Below are positions 36,797 through 45,204 of a stretch of 64,000 bases of DNA, one piece after another (position 1 is the first letter of the stretch; every line of letters begins with the position of its first letter). The translations under genes and the position numbers were made by a program. A model generated the notes under the pieces. It was not told where the DNA came from, did no database searches, and saw nothing but the letters and a program-made list of their open reading frames with translations. Source of the DNA: Trinickia violacea (GTDB lineage Bacteria > Pseudomonadota > Gammaproteobacteria > Burkholderiales > Burkholderiaceae); the NCBI RefSeq assembly GCF_005280735.1, contig NZ_CP040077.1, positions 3,038,001 through 3,102,000 of the forward strand, given 5' to 3'.

Positions 36797-36852
36797 CCAA
36801 CGCAGCAGCCCGAATCATCGAAACGACACGCAATGCATGGGATATCAAATGA
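36793..36852 (+). CDS. Very short coupling reading frame (19 codons)
   Basis: ATGACC...AAATGA overlaps both the DUF1643 stop (ATGA) and the DUF4224 start (ATGA), encoding MTNAAARIIETTRNAWDIK. It may only carry ribosomes from one gene to the next. Confidence 0.3.
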   Translation: MTNAAARIIETTRNAWDIK

Positions 36853-37073
36853 GCGAGCATTTGATGGACGCGGCAGACCTGGAACGGGTCACCGGAAAAA
36901 AGCGCTACTCTAAACAGGCGGAGTGGTTCAAGGCGAGCTTCGGCATCGACGTCGTCCGCTGCGCCGATGGGACGCTGATTATGACGTGGGCCCAGTTTGA
37001 CGCGCTGCTCGCGAAGAAGAGCGGCACCGCGCCAGCCGGAAATTCGGCAACCGTTGAACTTTGTTACGACTGA
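36849..37073 (+). CDS. DUF4224 protein, excisionase-like partner of the integrase
   Basis: A 74-residue protein from the ATG at 36849. It contains MDAADLERVTGKKRYSKQAE, then WFKASFGIDVVRCADGTLIM and a C-terminal helix; this fits DUF4224, a small winged-helix-like domain usually found directly before phage integrases. It lies 2 bp before the integrase start. An excisionase or directionality role is likely from position but not shown. Confidence 0.75.
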   Translation: MSEHLMDAADLERVTGKKRYSKQAEWFKASFGIDVVRCADGTLIMTWAQFDALLAKKSGTAPAGNSATVELCYD

Positions 37074-37075
37074 CA

Positions 37076-38164
37076 ATGCCGCCCCGGAAGAAAGCTAAAT
37101 ACCCGCGTGTGTACCCAAAGCACGGCGCCTGGTACTGGTCAGAACCAATCTCCGGCCGGTGGATCCGGTTGTGCGCTATCGAGGAAGGCGAAACGAAACT
37201 TGTCGAGAGGCTGGGCGCCGAACGGAAAAAGCTCGAGCGCCCAGAGGGAACCGGCGACATGCGCCCGCTGATCGATCAGTACGTGCGGGAGAAGCGAGGC
37301 GAGCACAAGGAAAAGGCGTGGCCGAAATATGGCGACTACGCCGGAAACGGCTTCCGCAAGGTCAACGTGGTCGACGTAAAGCCGACGCACATCTCGAACT
37401 GGCTGAAGGTCAAATATGCCGGCAAGCTGCACATGCAGCGCGTCATGCGCGCCTTTCTATCGGGTTTCTTTCAGTGGTGTGTCGATAATGGCAGGCGCGA
37501 CACGAACCCCTGCAAGGAAGTGAAGCTGAAAAAACCGAAGGCGCGCCAGACCTATATAACCGATGAGCACTTTGCCGCGATCCGCGCAGCCATGCTCGAA
37601 GTCACATACGAGCGCGCTGGAAAGGACGTGACCGCCGAGGTGCCGACCGGTCCAATGATGCAATGCATCGTGGATCTGTGCTACCTGACAGCACAGCGTT
37701 CGACCGAGATCCGGAACCTGCGCTGGTCTGACATCGATCGCGCCGCCGGAGTGATTCACTTCGTGCCGTCGAAGACTGAGGATTCGAGCGGCGTGCGCGT
37801 CGACTTCAAGATCACGCCGGAGATCGCCGCCGTGCTCGCGCGCGTCCAAGAGATCGACGGTCGCCCTAGCATCGGCGATCTGCCAGTGGTGCATACGCGC
37901 AGAGGCAAACGCTATGCGGCCAACACGGTTCTGAAGGCATGGAAAGCCGCGGCAGAGCGCGCCGAGCTCGGCCACATGAAATATACGGTGAAGGATATCC
38001 GCGCGAAGGCGCTGACGGACGGCGAGCGTGCCGGTTATGACGTCAAGGCGCTACAAATTGCTGCGGCGCACACGGATGAGAAGATGACCGAAACATATAT
38101 CAAGCAGCGTAGCGCACCCGTTGCCGAAATTAGGTTGCAATTACCGGTGTCGAAGTCAGCGTGA
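37076..38164 (+). CDS. Tyrosine integrase
   Basis: A 362-residue phage integrase. The start at 37076 gives an N-terminal arm-binding part (YPRVYPKHGAWYWSEP). The core-binding domain (residues 60-150) has WLKVKYAGKLHMQRVMRAFL. The catalytic domain has the first Arg in AQRSTEIRNLRWSDI (about residue 210), a KDIRAKAL segment with the second Arg and the AHTDEKMTETYIK box with the nucleophilic Tyr (about residue 340). The usual His before the second Arg is replaced by Lys, seen in this integrase subfamily. It should recombine attP with the tRNA-Pro 3' end. It is the last gene of the early-right operon. Confidence 0.93.
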   Translation: MPPRKKAKYPRVYPKHGAWYWSEPISGRWIRLCAIEEGETKLVERLGAERKKLERPEGTGDMRPLIDQYVREKRGEHKEKAWPKYGDYAGNGFRKVNVVDVKPTHISNWLKVKYAGKLHMQRVMRAFLSGFFQWCVDNGRRDTNPCKEVKLKKPKARQTYITDEHFAAIRAAMLEVTYERAGKDVTAEVPTGPMMQCIVDLCYLTAQRSTEIRNLRWSDIDRAAGVIHFVPSKTEDSSGVRVDFKITPEIAAVLARVQEIDGRPSIGDLPVVHTRRGKRYAANTVLKAWKAAAERAELGHMKYTVKDIRAKALTDGERAGYDVKALQIAAAHTDEKMTETYIKQRSAPVAEIRLQLPVSKSA

Positions 38165-38212
38165 GACGCTCGGTACCGATCGCGAACAGCCAATTTGATA
38201 GCGCCGCGCGGT

Positions 38213-38596
38213 TCAGACCGCCTTTGTGATCAACGTATCGGCACCTGTGACCGTCGACGCGGCAGTAGCAGCGTCGACTGAGAGATGTATCTCGTAGTCA
38301 GCCAACACGCGCGCAGCGATCAAAGGTCTAAGACTTTTGCTAAGAGCCTGAGAAACGTGATAGCGCTTGTTGTTCTTGCTAATCTGTGGATTCGCAAGCT
38401 GCGCAATCAACTGTTCATGACGGCCGTTGGCATTTCCGACTGACCCTGGGGCAGGCAGCGCATTATGGAATTCATTCGCAGCATGAAAAGCAGCATAGTA
38501 AGCCCGGCTGCAGATAGCCCGAAACTGAGGTTCGTCGGTTGCACCTTGCAACATCGCTGCTGCGCAATCAACGAGCTGGCGTGGCGTGGAACTCAT
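38213..38596 (-). CDS. HEPN-domain protein, candidate ribonuclease of a defence or toxin module
   Basis: A 127-residue, helical protein with SRAYYAAFHAANEF at residues 30-43, which fits the HEPN catalytic motif R-x6-H (Arg31, His38). A helix precedes it and a C-terminal helical region (RYHVSQALSKSLRPLIAARV) follows. HEPN ribonucleases act in toxin-antitoxin, abortive infection and CRISPR accessory systems. Its start overlaps the upstream gene's stop by four bases (ATGA), so it is made with that partner. It lies between the integrase and the attachment site, where phages often carry lysogenic conversion genes. The domain call is by motif only. Confidence 0.6.
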   Translation of the reverse strand: MSSTPRQLVDCAAAMLQGATDEPQFRAICSRAYYAAFHAANEFHNALPAPGSVGNANGRHEQLIAQLANPQISKNNKRYHVSQALSKSLRPLIAARVLADYEIHLSVDAATAASTVTGADTLITKAV

Positions 38597-39363
38597 GCTT
38601 CGGCGGCCTCAAACACGACGTCAAACGCTACATCCTTCGCGATGCCGGCCGCGTCTTCGGCCATAGCCAATTCGATATTCATATCGAACGCTTCATTCGG
38701 GGTCACAGGCACTGTGAGAAGGTAAGTCACCCCCTCGAAGAACCCCGGAGCAGAGGTAATAGCTGGCACGACCCGCGGTCGTACACCATGGCGAATCAAG
38801 ACGTCACCAGCGATGTCGAGGTGACGAGCGATTTGCTCTTCCGAAATTCCAGATTTGCGCAGGACGGCCGCTGCCTTCGTCAATTCACTACCCCAATCGC
38901 CGTCATTCCATTCGATGCCCATTTCTTGAGCCCTCTCGGCGAAACGAGCGACCGTGAAGATCGCTCCGGCGGTGATCCCATCTTGGACCATCGTCGTGAA
39001 TACACCCGCTTCAGGTGCACCGACTTCCCTGTATACCTCTTGAGCAGCAGAAAACATGCCCAAGTTCAGCCGATTAACCATTAAGTTTAGATGGTTACTG
39101 ACCGAAACACCCAATGCCAGACTCTTTGAAAAAGCCCGCTCCATTCCGTCGCGATCCCCAGCCAAGGCAAACCACATGCCGGCGAGTTCCCATGCCGAAC
39201 AAGCATCGACAGCAAATAACGCATCGATCTCTCGCTTGAGCAACCGCCACTCGCGAGTCATCGACGAAATCGTGGATGGATCGACGAAATACTGGGACGC
39301 TCCCTGCAACTCGTTGATGCGGTCGATCAACTCGCGATTCTTAGGCTGCGCGATAGCTGGCAT
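38593..39363 (-). CDS. Partner of the HEPN protein, helical-repeat protein
   Basis: A 256-residue protein starting MPAIAQPKNRELIDRINELQ. Residues 45-135 form a run of helix pairs resembling TPR units (ACSAWELAGMWFALAGDRDG, MERAFSKSLALGVSVSNHLN). The rest is mixed, with a beta-rich C-terminal part (GVTYLLTVPVTPNEAFDMNI) and an acidic end. No family is recognised. It is transcribed first, from a region with a palindrome, and couples to the HEPN gene. It could be an antitoxin, sensor or scaffold for it. Confidence 0.5.
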   Translation of the reverse strand: MPAIAQPKNRELIDRINELQGASQYFVDPSTISSMTREWRLLKREIDALFAVDACSAWELAGMWFALAGDRDGMERAFSKSLALGVSVSNHLNLMVNRLNLGMFSAAQEVYREVGAPEAGVFTTMVQDGITAGAIFTVARFAERAQEMGIEWNDGDWGSELTKAAAVLRKSGISEEQIARHLDIAGDVLIRHGVRPRVVPAITSAPGFFEGVTYLLTVPVTPNEAFDMNIELAMAEDAAGIAKDVAFDVVFEAAEA

Positions 39364-39390
39364 TTTTCGTTTGAGTCAGATCAATCCGCC

Positions 39391-39413
39391 TGTCAATAGG
39401 TAATTTCTACCTA
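39391..39413 (-). promoter_or_regulatory. Possible promoter/operator for the HEPN module
   Basis: The minus strand carries TTGACA (39396-39391) next to the inverted repeat TAGGTA-N5-TACCTA (39413-39397). A repressor could bind here. No convincing -10 was found. Confidence 0.4.
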
Positions 39414-39581
39414 CCTGCAAATCGACCGTGGTTTAGCCCGCAGATTACCATGCCGATTTGATGACGTGGGGTTGCCTACCGAACACACTTGGTAACGACA
39501 CGCCGCCATAAAACATTAGACGTTCATGAGACGGCGAATTAGACATGGTCCCTGCAATCTTGCAGAGACCATTGGGAATAT

Positions 39582-39658
39582 TGGTCGGAGCGAAAGGATT
39601 CGAACCTTCGACCCTCTGATCCCAAATCAGATGCGCTACCAGGCTGCGCTACGCTCCG
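39582..39658 (-). tRNA. tRNA-Pro (anticodon UGG)
   Basis: A 77-base cloverleaf including CCA: acceptor CGGAGCG/CGCTCCG, D-arm GCGC/GCGC, anticodon stem TCTGA/TCAGA with loop TTTGGGA (TGG at positions 34-36) and T-arm AAAGG...CCTTT with TTCGAAT. It is on the minus strand, so its 3' end faces the prophage. It decodes CCA and, with wobble, other proline codons. The 3' half is probably part of attR, restored by the phage. No terminator was checked beyond it. Confidence 0.97.
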
Positions 39659-39782
39659 ACGAATTTTCGATTCTAGCGTGAACTCACCTCCCCGGTCAAT
39701 CGCGAATTCCGCCTTCACGGGCCGGCCAGCGGCCGATATAGTCTCAGCCCATCACCTTGGTGCACGCACAACGGAGCCGACC

Positions 39783-40241
39783 ATGAACCTCATCCTATGG
39801 CGCCACGCCGAAGCCGAAGACACCGCGTCGAGCGACCTCGCCCGCCAGCTCACCCCTCGCGGGCGCAAGCAGGCGCTGACGGTCGCCAAATGGCTGCGCA
39901 CTCGCCTCGAGCCGGATGCCGTGATACTGGTCAGCCCCGCCGCGCGCACCGTGCAAACGGTCGAGCCGCTGACGGACCAATACCGCGTCGCGAAGGAAAT
40001 CGCGCCCGGCGCGAGCATGCAGGACGTACTGGAGGCCGCGGCATGGCCCGACGGCATCGCGCCGACGGTCGTCATCGTCGGCCATCAGCCCACGCTCGGA
40101 CGCGTTGCATCGTTCCTGGTGACGGGCCAGGAAACCGACTGGGCCATCAAGAAAGGCGGTCTCTGGTGGCTCTACAAACGCGAGCGCAACGGCGACGATC
40201 AAGTGATCGTACGTGCTGTCATATCCCCCGACCTTGCATGA
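39783..40241 (+). CDS. sixA: Phosphohistidine phosphatase SixA
   Basis: A 152-residue histidine phosphatase of the RHG family. The catalytic LWRHAEAED lies at the start (His8), followed by the conserved arginine in ILVSPAARTVQT and the second histidine in VIVGHQPTLGRV (about residue 100). SixA removes phosphate from phosphohistidine on HPt domains or on PTS proteins. It lies between tRNA-Pro and olsB, as in other Burkholderia. The ATG at 39783 is used; a longer in-frame start at 39678 would run into the tRNA flank. Confidence 0.92.
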   Translation: MNLILWRHAEAEDTASSDLARQLTPRGRKQALTVAKWLRTRLEPDAVILVSPAARTVQTVEPLTDQYRVAKEIAPGASMQDVLEAAAWPDGIAPTVVIVGHQPTLGRVASFLVTGQETDWAIKKGGLWWLYKRERNGDDQVIVRAVISPDLA

Positions 40242-40362
40242 AAGCGGTGTGTCGGCATGACAACATGTCATCTGAAAGACATGGATTTGCCACGCAAAAG
40301 TCATCCCTGGTTACTACATTGGCGGGAACGTTGCATCCGACCAATCTCGATCAGGAAGACTC

Positions 40363-41181
40363 ATGCGAGAACTGCCGACGCCTGACCTGCCCCTCGCCTC
40401 GATCCCCCTCGATTCCCGCCGCCGTCTGCCGCGCGCGGAAGAAACGGTCACCGCGCAGCACCGTCTGCAAGTGGCCTGGGCGCGTACCGAAGAGGAGCTT
40501 CGCGAAGCACAGCGGCTGCGCTACCGCGTCTTCGCCGACGAAATGGGCGCGCAAGTCGCCGGCCCCGCCGGCCTCGACGTCGACTCCTTCGACGCCTACT
40601 GCGATCACCTGCTCGTACGCGATCTCGACACGCTCAAAGTGGTCGGCACCTATCGCGTGCTGCCGCCGCATCAGGCCGCCCGCATCGGCCGCCTCTACGC
40701 GGAAGGCGAATTCGATCTGTCGCGCCTGACGCACCTGCGCTCTAAGATGGTCGAAGTGGGCCGCTCGTGCGTGCACCCCGACTACCGCAGCGGCTCGGTG
40801 ATCATGTCGCTGTGGGGCGGTCTCGGCGCGTACATGACGCAAAACGGCTACGAAACGATGCTCGGCTGTGCGAGCGTGCCGATGGCCGACGGCGGCCACT
40901 TCGCAGCGAACCTCTACTGCTCGCTGCGCGACCACTCGCTGACGGCGCCGGAATACCGCGCCTTCCCGCACACGCCGCTGCCGGTCGACGAACTGCAAAC
41001 GGGCGTGCAAGTCGCCCCGCCGCTGCTGATCAAAGGCTACCTGCGTCTTGGCGCGAAGATTTGCGGCGCGCCGGCCTGGGATCCCGACTTCAACTGCGCC
41101 GATTTCCTGACGCTGTTCCGCTTGTCGGACATCAACGCGCGCTACGCCCGCCACTTCCTCGGCGACGCACTGCCGCGCTAA
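40363..41181 (+). CDS. olsB: Ornithine lipid acyltransferase OlsB (GNAT family)
   Basis: A 272-residue protein with an acyltransferase core: LRYRVFADEMGAQVAG, then YRVLPPHQAARIGRLYAEGE and VEVGRSCVHPDYRSG near residue 130. OlsB adds a 3-hydroxyacyl chain from ACP to ornithine, the first step of ornithine lipid synthesis. Ornithine lipids replace phospholipids when phosphate is short, which fits the adjacent pho genes. It has its own bidirectional terminator. The start is chosen as the ATG at 40363. Confidence 0.88.
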   Translation: MRELPTPDLPLASIPLDSRRRLPRAEETVTAQHRLQVAWARTEEELREAQRLRYRVFADEMGAQVAGPAGLDVDSFDAYCDHLLVRDLDTLKVVGTYRVLPPHQAARIGRLYAEGEFDLSRLTHLRSKMVEVGRSCVHPDYRSGSVIMSLWGGLGAYMTQNGYETMLGCASVPMADGGHFAANLYCSLRDHSLTAPEYRAFPHTPLPVDELQTGVQVAPPLLIKGYLRLGAKICGAPAWDPDFNCADFLTLFRLSDINARYARHFLGDALPR

Positions 41182-41205
41182 CGACTTCCTGCGCACAGGA
41201 AAAGA

Positions 41206-41236
41206 AAAGCCCGGTTGCTTCAACGCACCGGGCTTT
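41206..41236. terminator. Bidirectional terminator between olsB and ppx
   Basis: AAAGCCCGGT (41206-41215) pairs with ACCGGGCTTT (41227-41236), a 10-bp stem around an 11-base loop. The T run on either strand can serve the converging olsB and ppx genes. Confidence 0.85.
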
Positions 41237-41265
41237 GTCATTCGATACCGAGCAACACCGCTTGA

Positions 41266-42777
41266 TTAGTCGTCCGTGTAAACCACGCGATACGGAATGC
41301 CAACCTTTTCCCACTCGGCCGCTTCCTGGATCAGGCTGTAGTCGGTCAGCGGATTGTTCGTGACCCACTCGTTCGGCACCCTCACCTCATAGCCGCCGTT
41401 CGCCTGCGCCACCAGTATGCCGGGCAGCCCGACGTCGGTGCGCCGCCGGCACAGCAGCGCCGCGAGACGCAGACAGAACAGCAACGGCCATTCGACGTCG
41501 CGCGATTGCGACAGCTTGCCGAGCTTGCCCGCATGGCCCAGCACGAGCGCGGCCAGACGCGCCTGATCGGTGCGCGAGAAGCCGGGCATGTCCGCGTTGC
41601 TCGCGATGTAGGCCGAGTGCTTGTGGTACGCGCTATGCGAAATCGATAGCCCGATCTCGTGCAACGCCGCGGCCCAACCGACGAACATGCGGTTTTCCTC
41701 GGCGATCTCTGCGTCCGGTTCCTTCAGTTGATCGTAGAAGCCGATCGCGAGATCGCGAATGCGGTCGGCCTGCGGGCGATCGATGCCGTAGCGCCGCATG
41801 AAGCCTTCGACCGTGACCGCGCGCATGTCCTCGTGCTGCGAGCGTCCGAGCAAGTCGTACAGCACGCCGAGGCGCAACGCGCCGTCCGTGGTATCGACAT
41901 AGTCGACACCAAGCTCTTCGAACACGGCCAGCATGATCGACAGACCGCCCGCCAGCACGGGCACGCGGTCGGGCTTCAGTGCGACGAGCTTGAGCCGATT
42001 GACGTTCTCGGCCTTGATGAGCGCGCGCTTGAGCCGCTCGAGACCGCCGCGCGAAATGCCGTGCGTGATGCCGGAGTCGTTGAAGCCGTTGGCCTCGACG
42101 AGCTCGGCCAGCGCCCGCGCGGTGCCCGACGAGCCGATCGCCTGATCCCAGCCGGTCTGCTTGTACTCGCTCGAGATGATCTGAATCTCGCGCTTGGCGG
42201 CGAGTTCGGCCTGCCGCATCGTGTATTCGTCGACGTTGCCGGCCGGAAAGAACGCGCGGCTGTGACTCACGCAGCCGATATAGAGGCTCTCCATGTGGAG
42301 CGGCGTGTAGTGCGAACCGATGATGAATTCGGTCGAGCCGCCGCCGATGTCGACGACGAGCCGCTTGCCCGAGATCGCGGGCACCGAATGCGCGGCGCCC
42401 GCATAAATCAGGCGCGCCTCTTCGCGGCCTGCGATCACTTCGATCGGAAAGCCGAGCGCCGCTTCGGCCTCGACGAGAAATTCACGCGCGTTTTTCGCTA
42501 CGCGCAGCGTGTTGGTCGCGACGGCCCGAACGTGATCGGGATGGAAATCGCGCAGGCGCTCGCCGAAGCGCTTGAGTGCGTCCCACGCGCGCACTTGCGA
42601 CGCACGATCGAGCAGCTTGTCCGCCGACAGCCCTGCCGCAAGCCGTACCGGTTCGCGCAATGCGTCGACTTGATAGATTTGACTGCCGGCTGGTGTCTCC
42701 TCGACGCGTCCGACGATAAGCCGGAAGCTGTTCGAGCCGAGATCGACGGAGGCCAGAAGATGTGGTGTTGTAACCAT
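41266..42777 (-). CDS. ppx: Exopolyphosphatase
   Basis: A 503-residue protein of the Ppx/GppA family. It opens MVTTPHLLASVDLGSNSFRL, the phosphate-binding strand-loop, and carries the second nucleotide loop RLVVDIGGGSTEFIIG (about residue 145-160). The C-terminal region resembles HD-type domains. It hydrolyses polyphosphate from the end. The ATG at 42777 is chosen; longer in-frame starts (42852, 42894) add a basic extension. It reads away from ppk. Confidence 0.92.
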   Translation of the reverse strand: MVTTPHLLASVDLGSNSFRLIVGRVEETPAGSQIYQVDALREPVRLAAGLSADKLLDRASQVRAWDALKRFGERLRDFHPDHVRAVATNTLRVAKNAREFLVEAEAALGFPIEVIAGREEARLIYAGAAHSVPAISGKRLVVDIGGGSTEFIIGSHYTPLHMESLYIGCVSHSRAFFPAGNVDEYTMRQAELAAKREIQIISSEYKQTGWDQAIGSSGTARALAELVEANGFNDSGITHGISRGGLERLKRALIKAENVNRLKLVALKPDRVPVLAGGLSIMLAVFEELGVDYVDTTDGALRLGVLYDLLGRSQHEDMRAVTVEGFMRRYGIDRPQADRIRDLAIGFYDQLKEPDAEIAEENRMFVGWAAALHEIGLSISHSAYHKHSAYIASNADMPGFSRTDQARLAALVLGHAGKLGKLSQSRDVEWPLLFCLRLAALLCRRRTDVGLPGILVAQANGGYEVRVPNEWVTNNPLTDYSLIQEAAEWEKVGIPYRVVYTDD

Positions 42778-42981
42778 CGGGTAGAGGGGCTCCGTGCGCG
42801 AACGCGACTTTGCCCGTGACGTTGGGGCACTAGCGCGATTCAAAGACGCCATTTTACGCATACAGCCCCCGTAGTGCCATGCGTGGCACATCATGTGCGA
42901 CCGAACGCCGAATACCGATCTCCCTGCGTCAAATTAGATGAAATACCGCGTAAAATTGATGACAACGCGTACGTCACGAGC

Positions 42982-42999
42982 CTGTCACCAAATTGTGAG
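42982..42999 (+). promoter_or_regulatory. Possible PhoB box before ppk
   Basis: CTGTCACCAAATTGTGAG has one good half-site (CTGTCAC) and a weaker second (TTGTGAG) 11 bases on. It lies within the region upstream of the preferred ppk start. PhoB control of ppk is known in other bacteria. Confidence 0.4.
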
Positions 43000-43051
43000 A
43001 ATTTCCGAGCGACCCTTCGAAGCCCCCATCGACCCCTCCTTCACCCCGCAG

Positions 43052-45115
43052 ATGGCCCAACGCTACCCGCTTCTCAACCGCGAGCTGGGCATTCTGGATT
43101 TCAACGAGCGCGTGCTTGCGCAAGCGGCCGATCCCTCAGTCCCTTTGCTCGAACGGCTGCGCTTCATATGCATCACGAGCAGCAACCTCGACGAGTTCTT
43201 CGAAGTCCGCATGGCCGGGCTGCAGGAACAGATGCGCGACAATCCCGGCACGCTGTCGCCGGACGGCATGTCGCTCCAACACGTGTATGACCTTGTCGTA
43301 GAGCGTGCGCAAAAGCTGGTGCACCGCCAGTACGCGATGCTGCACGACACGGTTCTTCCGGCGCTCGAACAGGAAGGCATCTACTTCCACGGCACCGACA
43401 TGTGGAACGAGGCGCAGACCGAATGGGCGCGCCAGTACTTCTTCAACGAGCTGCTGCCGGTGCTGACGCCGATCGGCCTCGACCCTGCTCACCCCTTTCC
43501 GCGGGTGCTCAACAAGAGCCTGAACTTCGCGATCGAACTCGAGGGCAAGGACGCGTTCGGCCGCCAAGCGGTAATGGGCATCGTGCAAGCGCCGCGCGCG
43601 CTGCCGCGCCTCGTGCGCATGCCGCAGGAGCTGTCGGGCTTCGCGCACGGCTTCGTGCTGCTGAGCTCGCTGATGCAGCGCTTCGTCAACGAGTTGTTTC
43701 CGAACCTCGTCGTGCGCAGCTGCAACCAATTCCGCATCACACGCAACAGCGAACTGTTCGTCGACGAGGACGAAATCACGAACCTGCGTGTCGCGCTGCA
43801 GGGCGAATTGCCGGCACGCCATCTAGGCAATGCGGTGCGGCTCGAGGTGTCGGCTGAAACGCCGCCCTATCTGGTGAAGCGGCTGCTCGACGAGAGCGGC
43901 CTGACCGAGAAGGACTGCTATCGCGTCGACGGTCCCGTCAATCTCGTGCGCCTGATGCAGTTGCCTGAGATGGTCGACCGGCCGGACCTGAAATTCGTCC
44001 CGCATATTCCGGCGATTCCGTCGTCGATCGCGAATTCGGCGAACCTGTTCGATGCCATCGACCAAGGCGACATCCTGCTGCATCACCCGTACGAGAGCTT
44101 CCAGCCGGTTCTCGAATTGCTGCTGCAAGCGGCGAAAGACCCGAACGTCGTCGCGATCAAACAGACGATCTACCGCACCGGCACCGATTCGCCGCTGATG
44201 GACGCGCTCATGCAGGCGGCGCGCAACGGCAAGGAAGTGACAGTCGTCGTCGAGCTGCTCGCGCGCTTCGACGAGGAAACCAACATCAACTGGGCCGCGC
44301 AGCTCGAAGCGGTGGGCGCGCATGTGGTGTACGGCGTCGTCGGTCACAAGTGCCACGCGAAAATGGTGCTGATCGTGCGGCGCGTGACGGTCGGCGGCAA
44401 GTCGGTGCTCAAGCGCTACGCGCACCTCGGCACCGGCAACTACCATCCACGCACCGCGCGGCTTTATACCGACTTCGGCGTGATGACCGCCGACCAGAAA
44501 ATCTGCGAGGACGTGCATCACGTGTTCCAGCAGTTGACCGGCATCGGCGGTGAATTGTCGCTGAACGAGTTGTGGCAGTCGCCGTTCACGCTGCATCCGC
44601 GGCTCGTCGAAGCGATTCGCGCGGAAGCCGAACACGCCCGCGCGGGCAAGAAGGCGCGCATCGTCGCGAAGATGAATGCGCTGCTCGAACCGACGATCAT
44701 CGCCGAGCTATACGAAGCGTCGCAAGCGGGCGTGAAGATCGATTTGATCGTGCGTGGCGTGTGCTCGCTGCAGCCGGGCGTGGCCGGGCTGTCGGAGAAC
44801 ATCTCGGTGCGCTCGATCGTCGGGCGCTTCCTCGAGCATCACCGGATCTTCTATTTCTATGCGGACGGCGCAGAAAACGTCTATCTGTCGAGCGCCGACT
44901 GGATGGATCGCAACTTCTTCCGTCGCGTCGAAGTGGCGTTTCCGATCACGAACCGGCGTCTGAAGCGCCGCGTGATTGCAGAAGGCTTGTCGGCGTTCAT
45001 CGGCGACAACCAATGCGCGTGGATCATGCAAAGCGACGGGCACTATCGGCGCCGGCGGCCGGGCAAGTCGATACGCAACGCGCAACTCAACTTGCTCGCC
45101 AAGTTCTGTTCGTAA
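43052..45115 (+). CDS. ppk: Polyphosphate kinase 1
   Basis: A 687-residue protein from the ATG at 43052, the length usual for Burkholderia Ppk1. It begins MAQRYPLLNRELGILDFNER; an in-frame ATG at 42938 would add 38 residues unlike the family and cover the Pho-box-like site. ICITSSNLDEFFEVR is the N-terminal hallmark. The catalytic His region is in KRYAHLGTGNYHPRTARLYT (about residue 455) and the second in SSADWMDRNFFRRVEVAFPI. It reversibly makes polyphosphate from ATP. Together with Ppx it buffers phosphate. Confidence 0.95.
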   Translation: MAQRYPLLNRELGILDFNERVLAQAADPSVPLLERLRFICITSSNLDEFFEVRMAGLQEQMRDNPGTLSPDGMSLQHVYDLVVERAQKLVHRQYAMLHDTVLPALEQEGIYFHGTDMWNEAQTEWARQYFFNELLPVLTPIGLDPAHPFPRVLNKSLNFAIELEGKDAFGRQAVMGIVQAPRALPRLVRMPQELSGFAHGFVLLSSLMQRFVNELFPNLVVRSCNQFRITRNSELFVDEDEITNLRVALQGELPARHLGNAVRLEVSAETPPYLVKRLLDESGLTEKDCYRVDGPVNLVRLMQLPEMVDRPDLKFVPHIPAIPSSIANSANLFDAIDQGDILLHHPYESFQPVLELLLQAAKDPNVVAIKQTIYRTGTDSPLMDALMQAARNGKEVTVVVELLARFDEETNINWAAQLEAVGAHVVYGVVGHKCHAKMVLIVRRVTVGGKSVLKRYAHLGTGNYHPRTARLYTDFGVMTADQKICEDVHHVFQQLTGIGGELSLNELWQSPFTLHPRLVEAIRAEAEHARAGKKARIVAKMNALLEPTIIAELYEASQAGVKIDLIVRGVCSLQPGVAGLSENISVRSIVGRFLEHHRIFYFYADGAENVYLSSADWMDRNFFRRVEVAFPITNRRLKRRVIAEGLSAFIGDNQCAWIMQSDGHYRRRRPGKSIRNAQLNLLAKFCS

Positions 45116-45123
45116 TGGGGAGT

Positions 45124-45141
45124 GCGCGGCTTCGGCCGCGC
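45124..45141. terminator. UUCG hairpin between ppk and phoR
   Basis: GCGCGGC-TTCG-GCCGCGC, a 7-bp stem with a stable tetraloop between converging genes. There is no T run, so termination is uncertain. Confidence 0.35.
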
Positions 45142-45204
45142 CGGCGGCCGGTTCGTCTCGTTTGAAGTTCCGATCGGCAGACCGCCGGCGCGTCGAATGG
45201 CGCG

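Larger units (their letters stand above)
1..39581. mobile_element. Temperate prophage, lambda-type head and Mu-type contractile tail; left end outside the window
   Basis: Everything left of the tRNA-Pro gene is phage: tail and head morphogenesis genes on the minus strand, replication genes, a divergent repressor/Cro immunity region, a rightward early operon and a tyrosine integrase at the right end. Lysis and tail fibre genes are not seen and probably lie beyond position 1. The right boundary is inferred to be the 3' end of the tRNA-Pro gene, because tyrosine integrases of temperate phages commonly use tRNA 3' ends and the integrase sits about 1.4 kb from it, on the correct (3') side. The second att copy would be off the left edge. 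Structural, replication and integration genes look intact, so a functional prophage is possible, but completeness cannot be judged here. Confidence 0.93.

Noticed and set aside
42938..43051. Longer N-terminus for polyphosphate kinase
   Set aside because: It covers a Pho-box-like site, has no ribosome binding site and does not resemble family N-termini.
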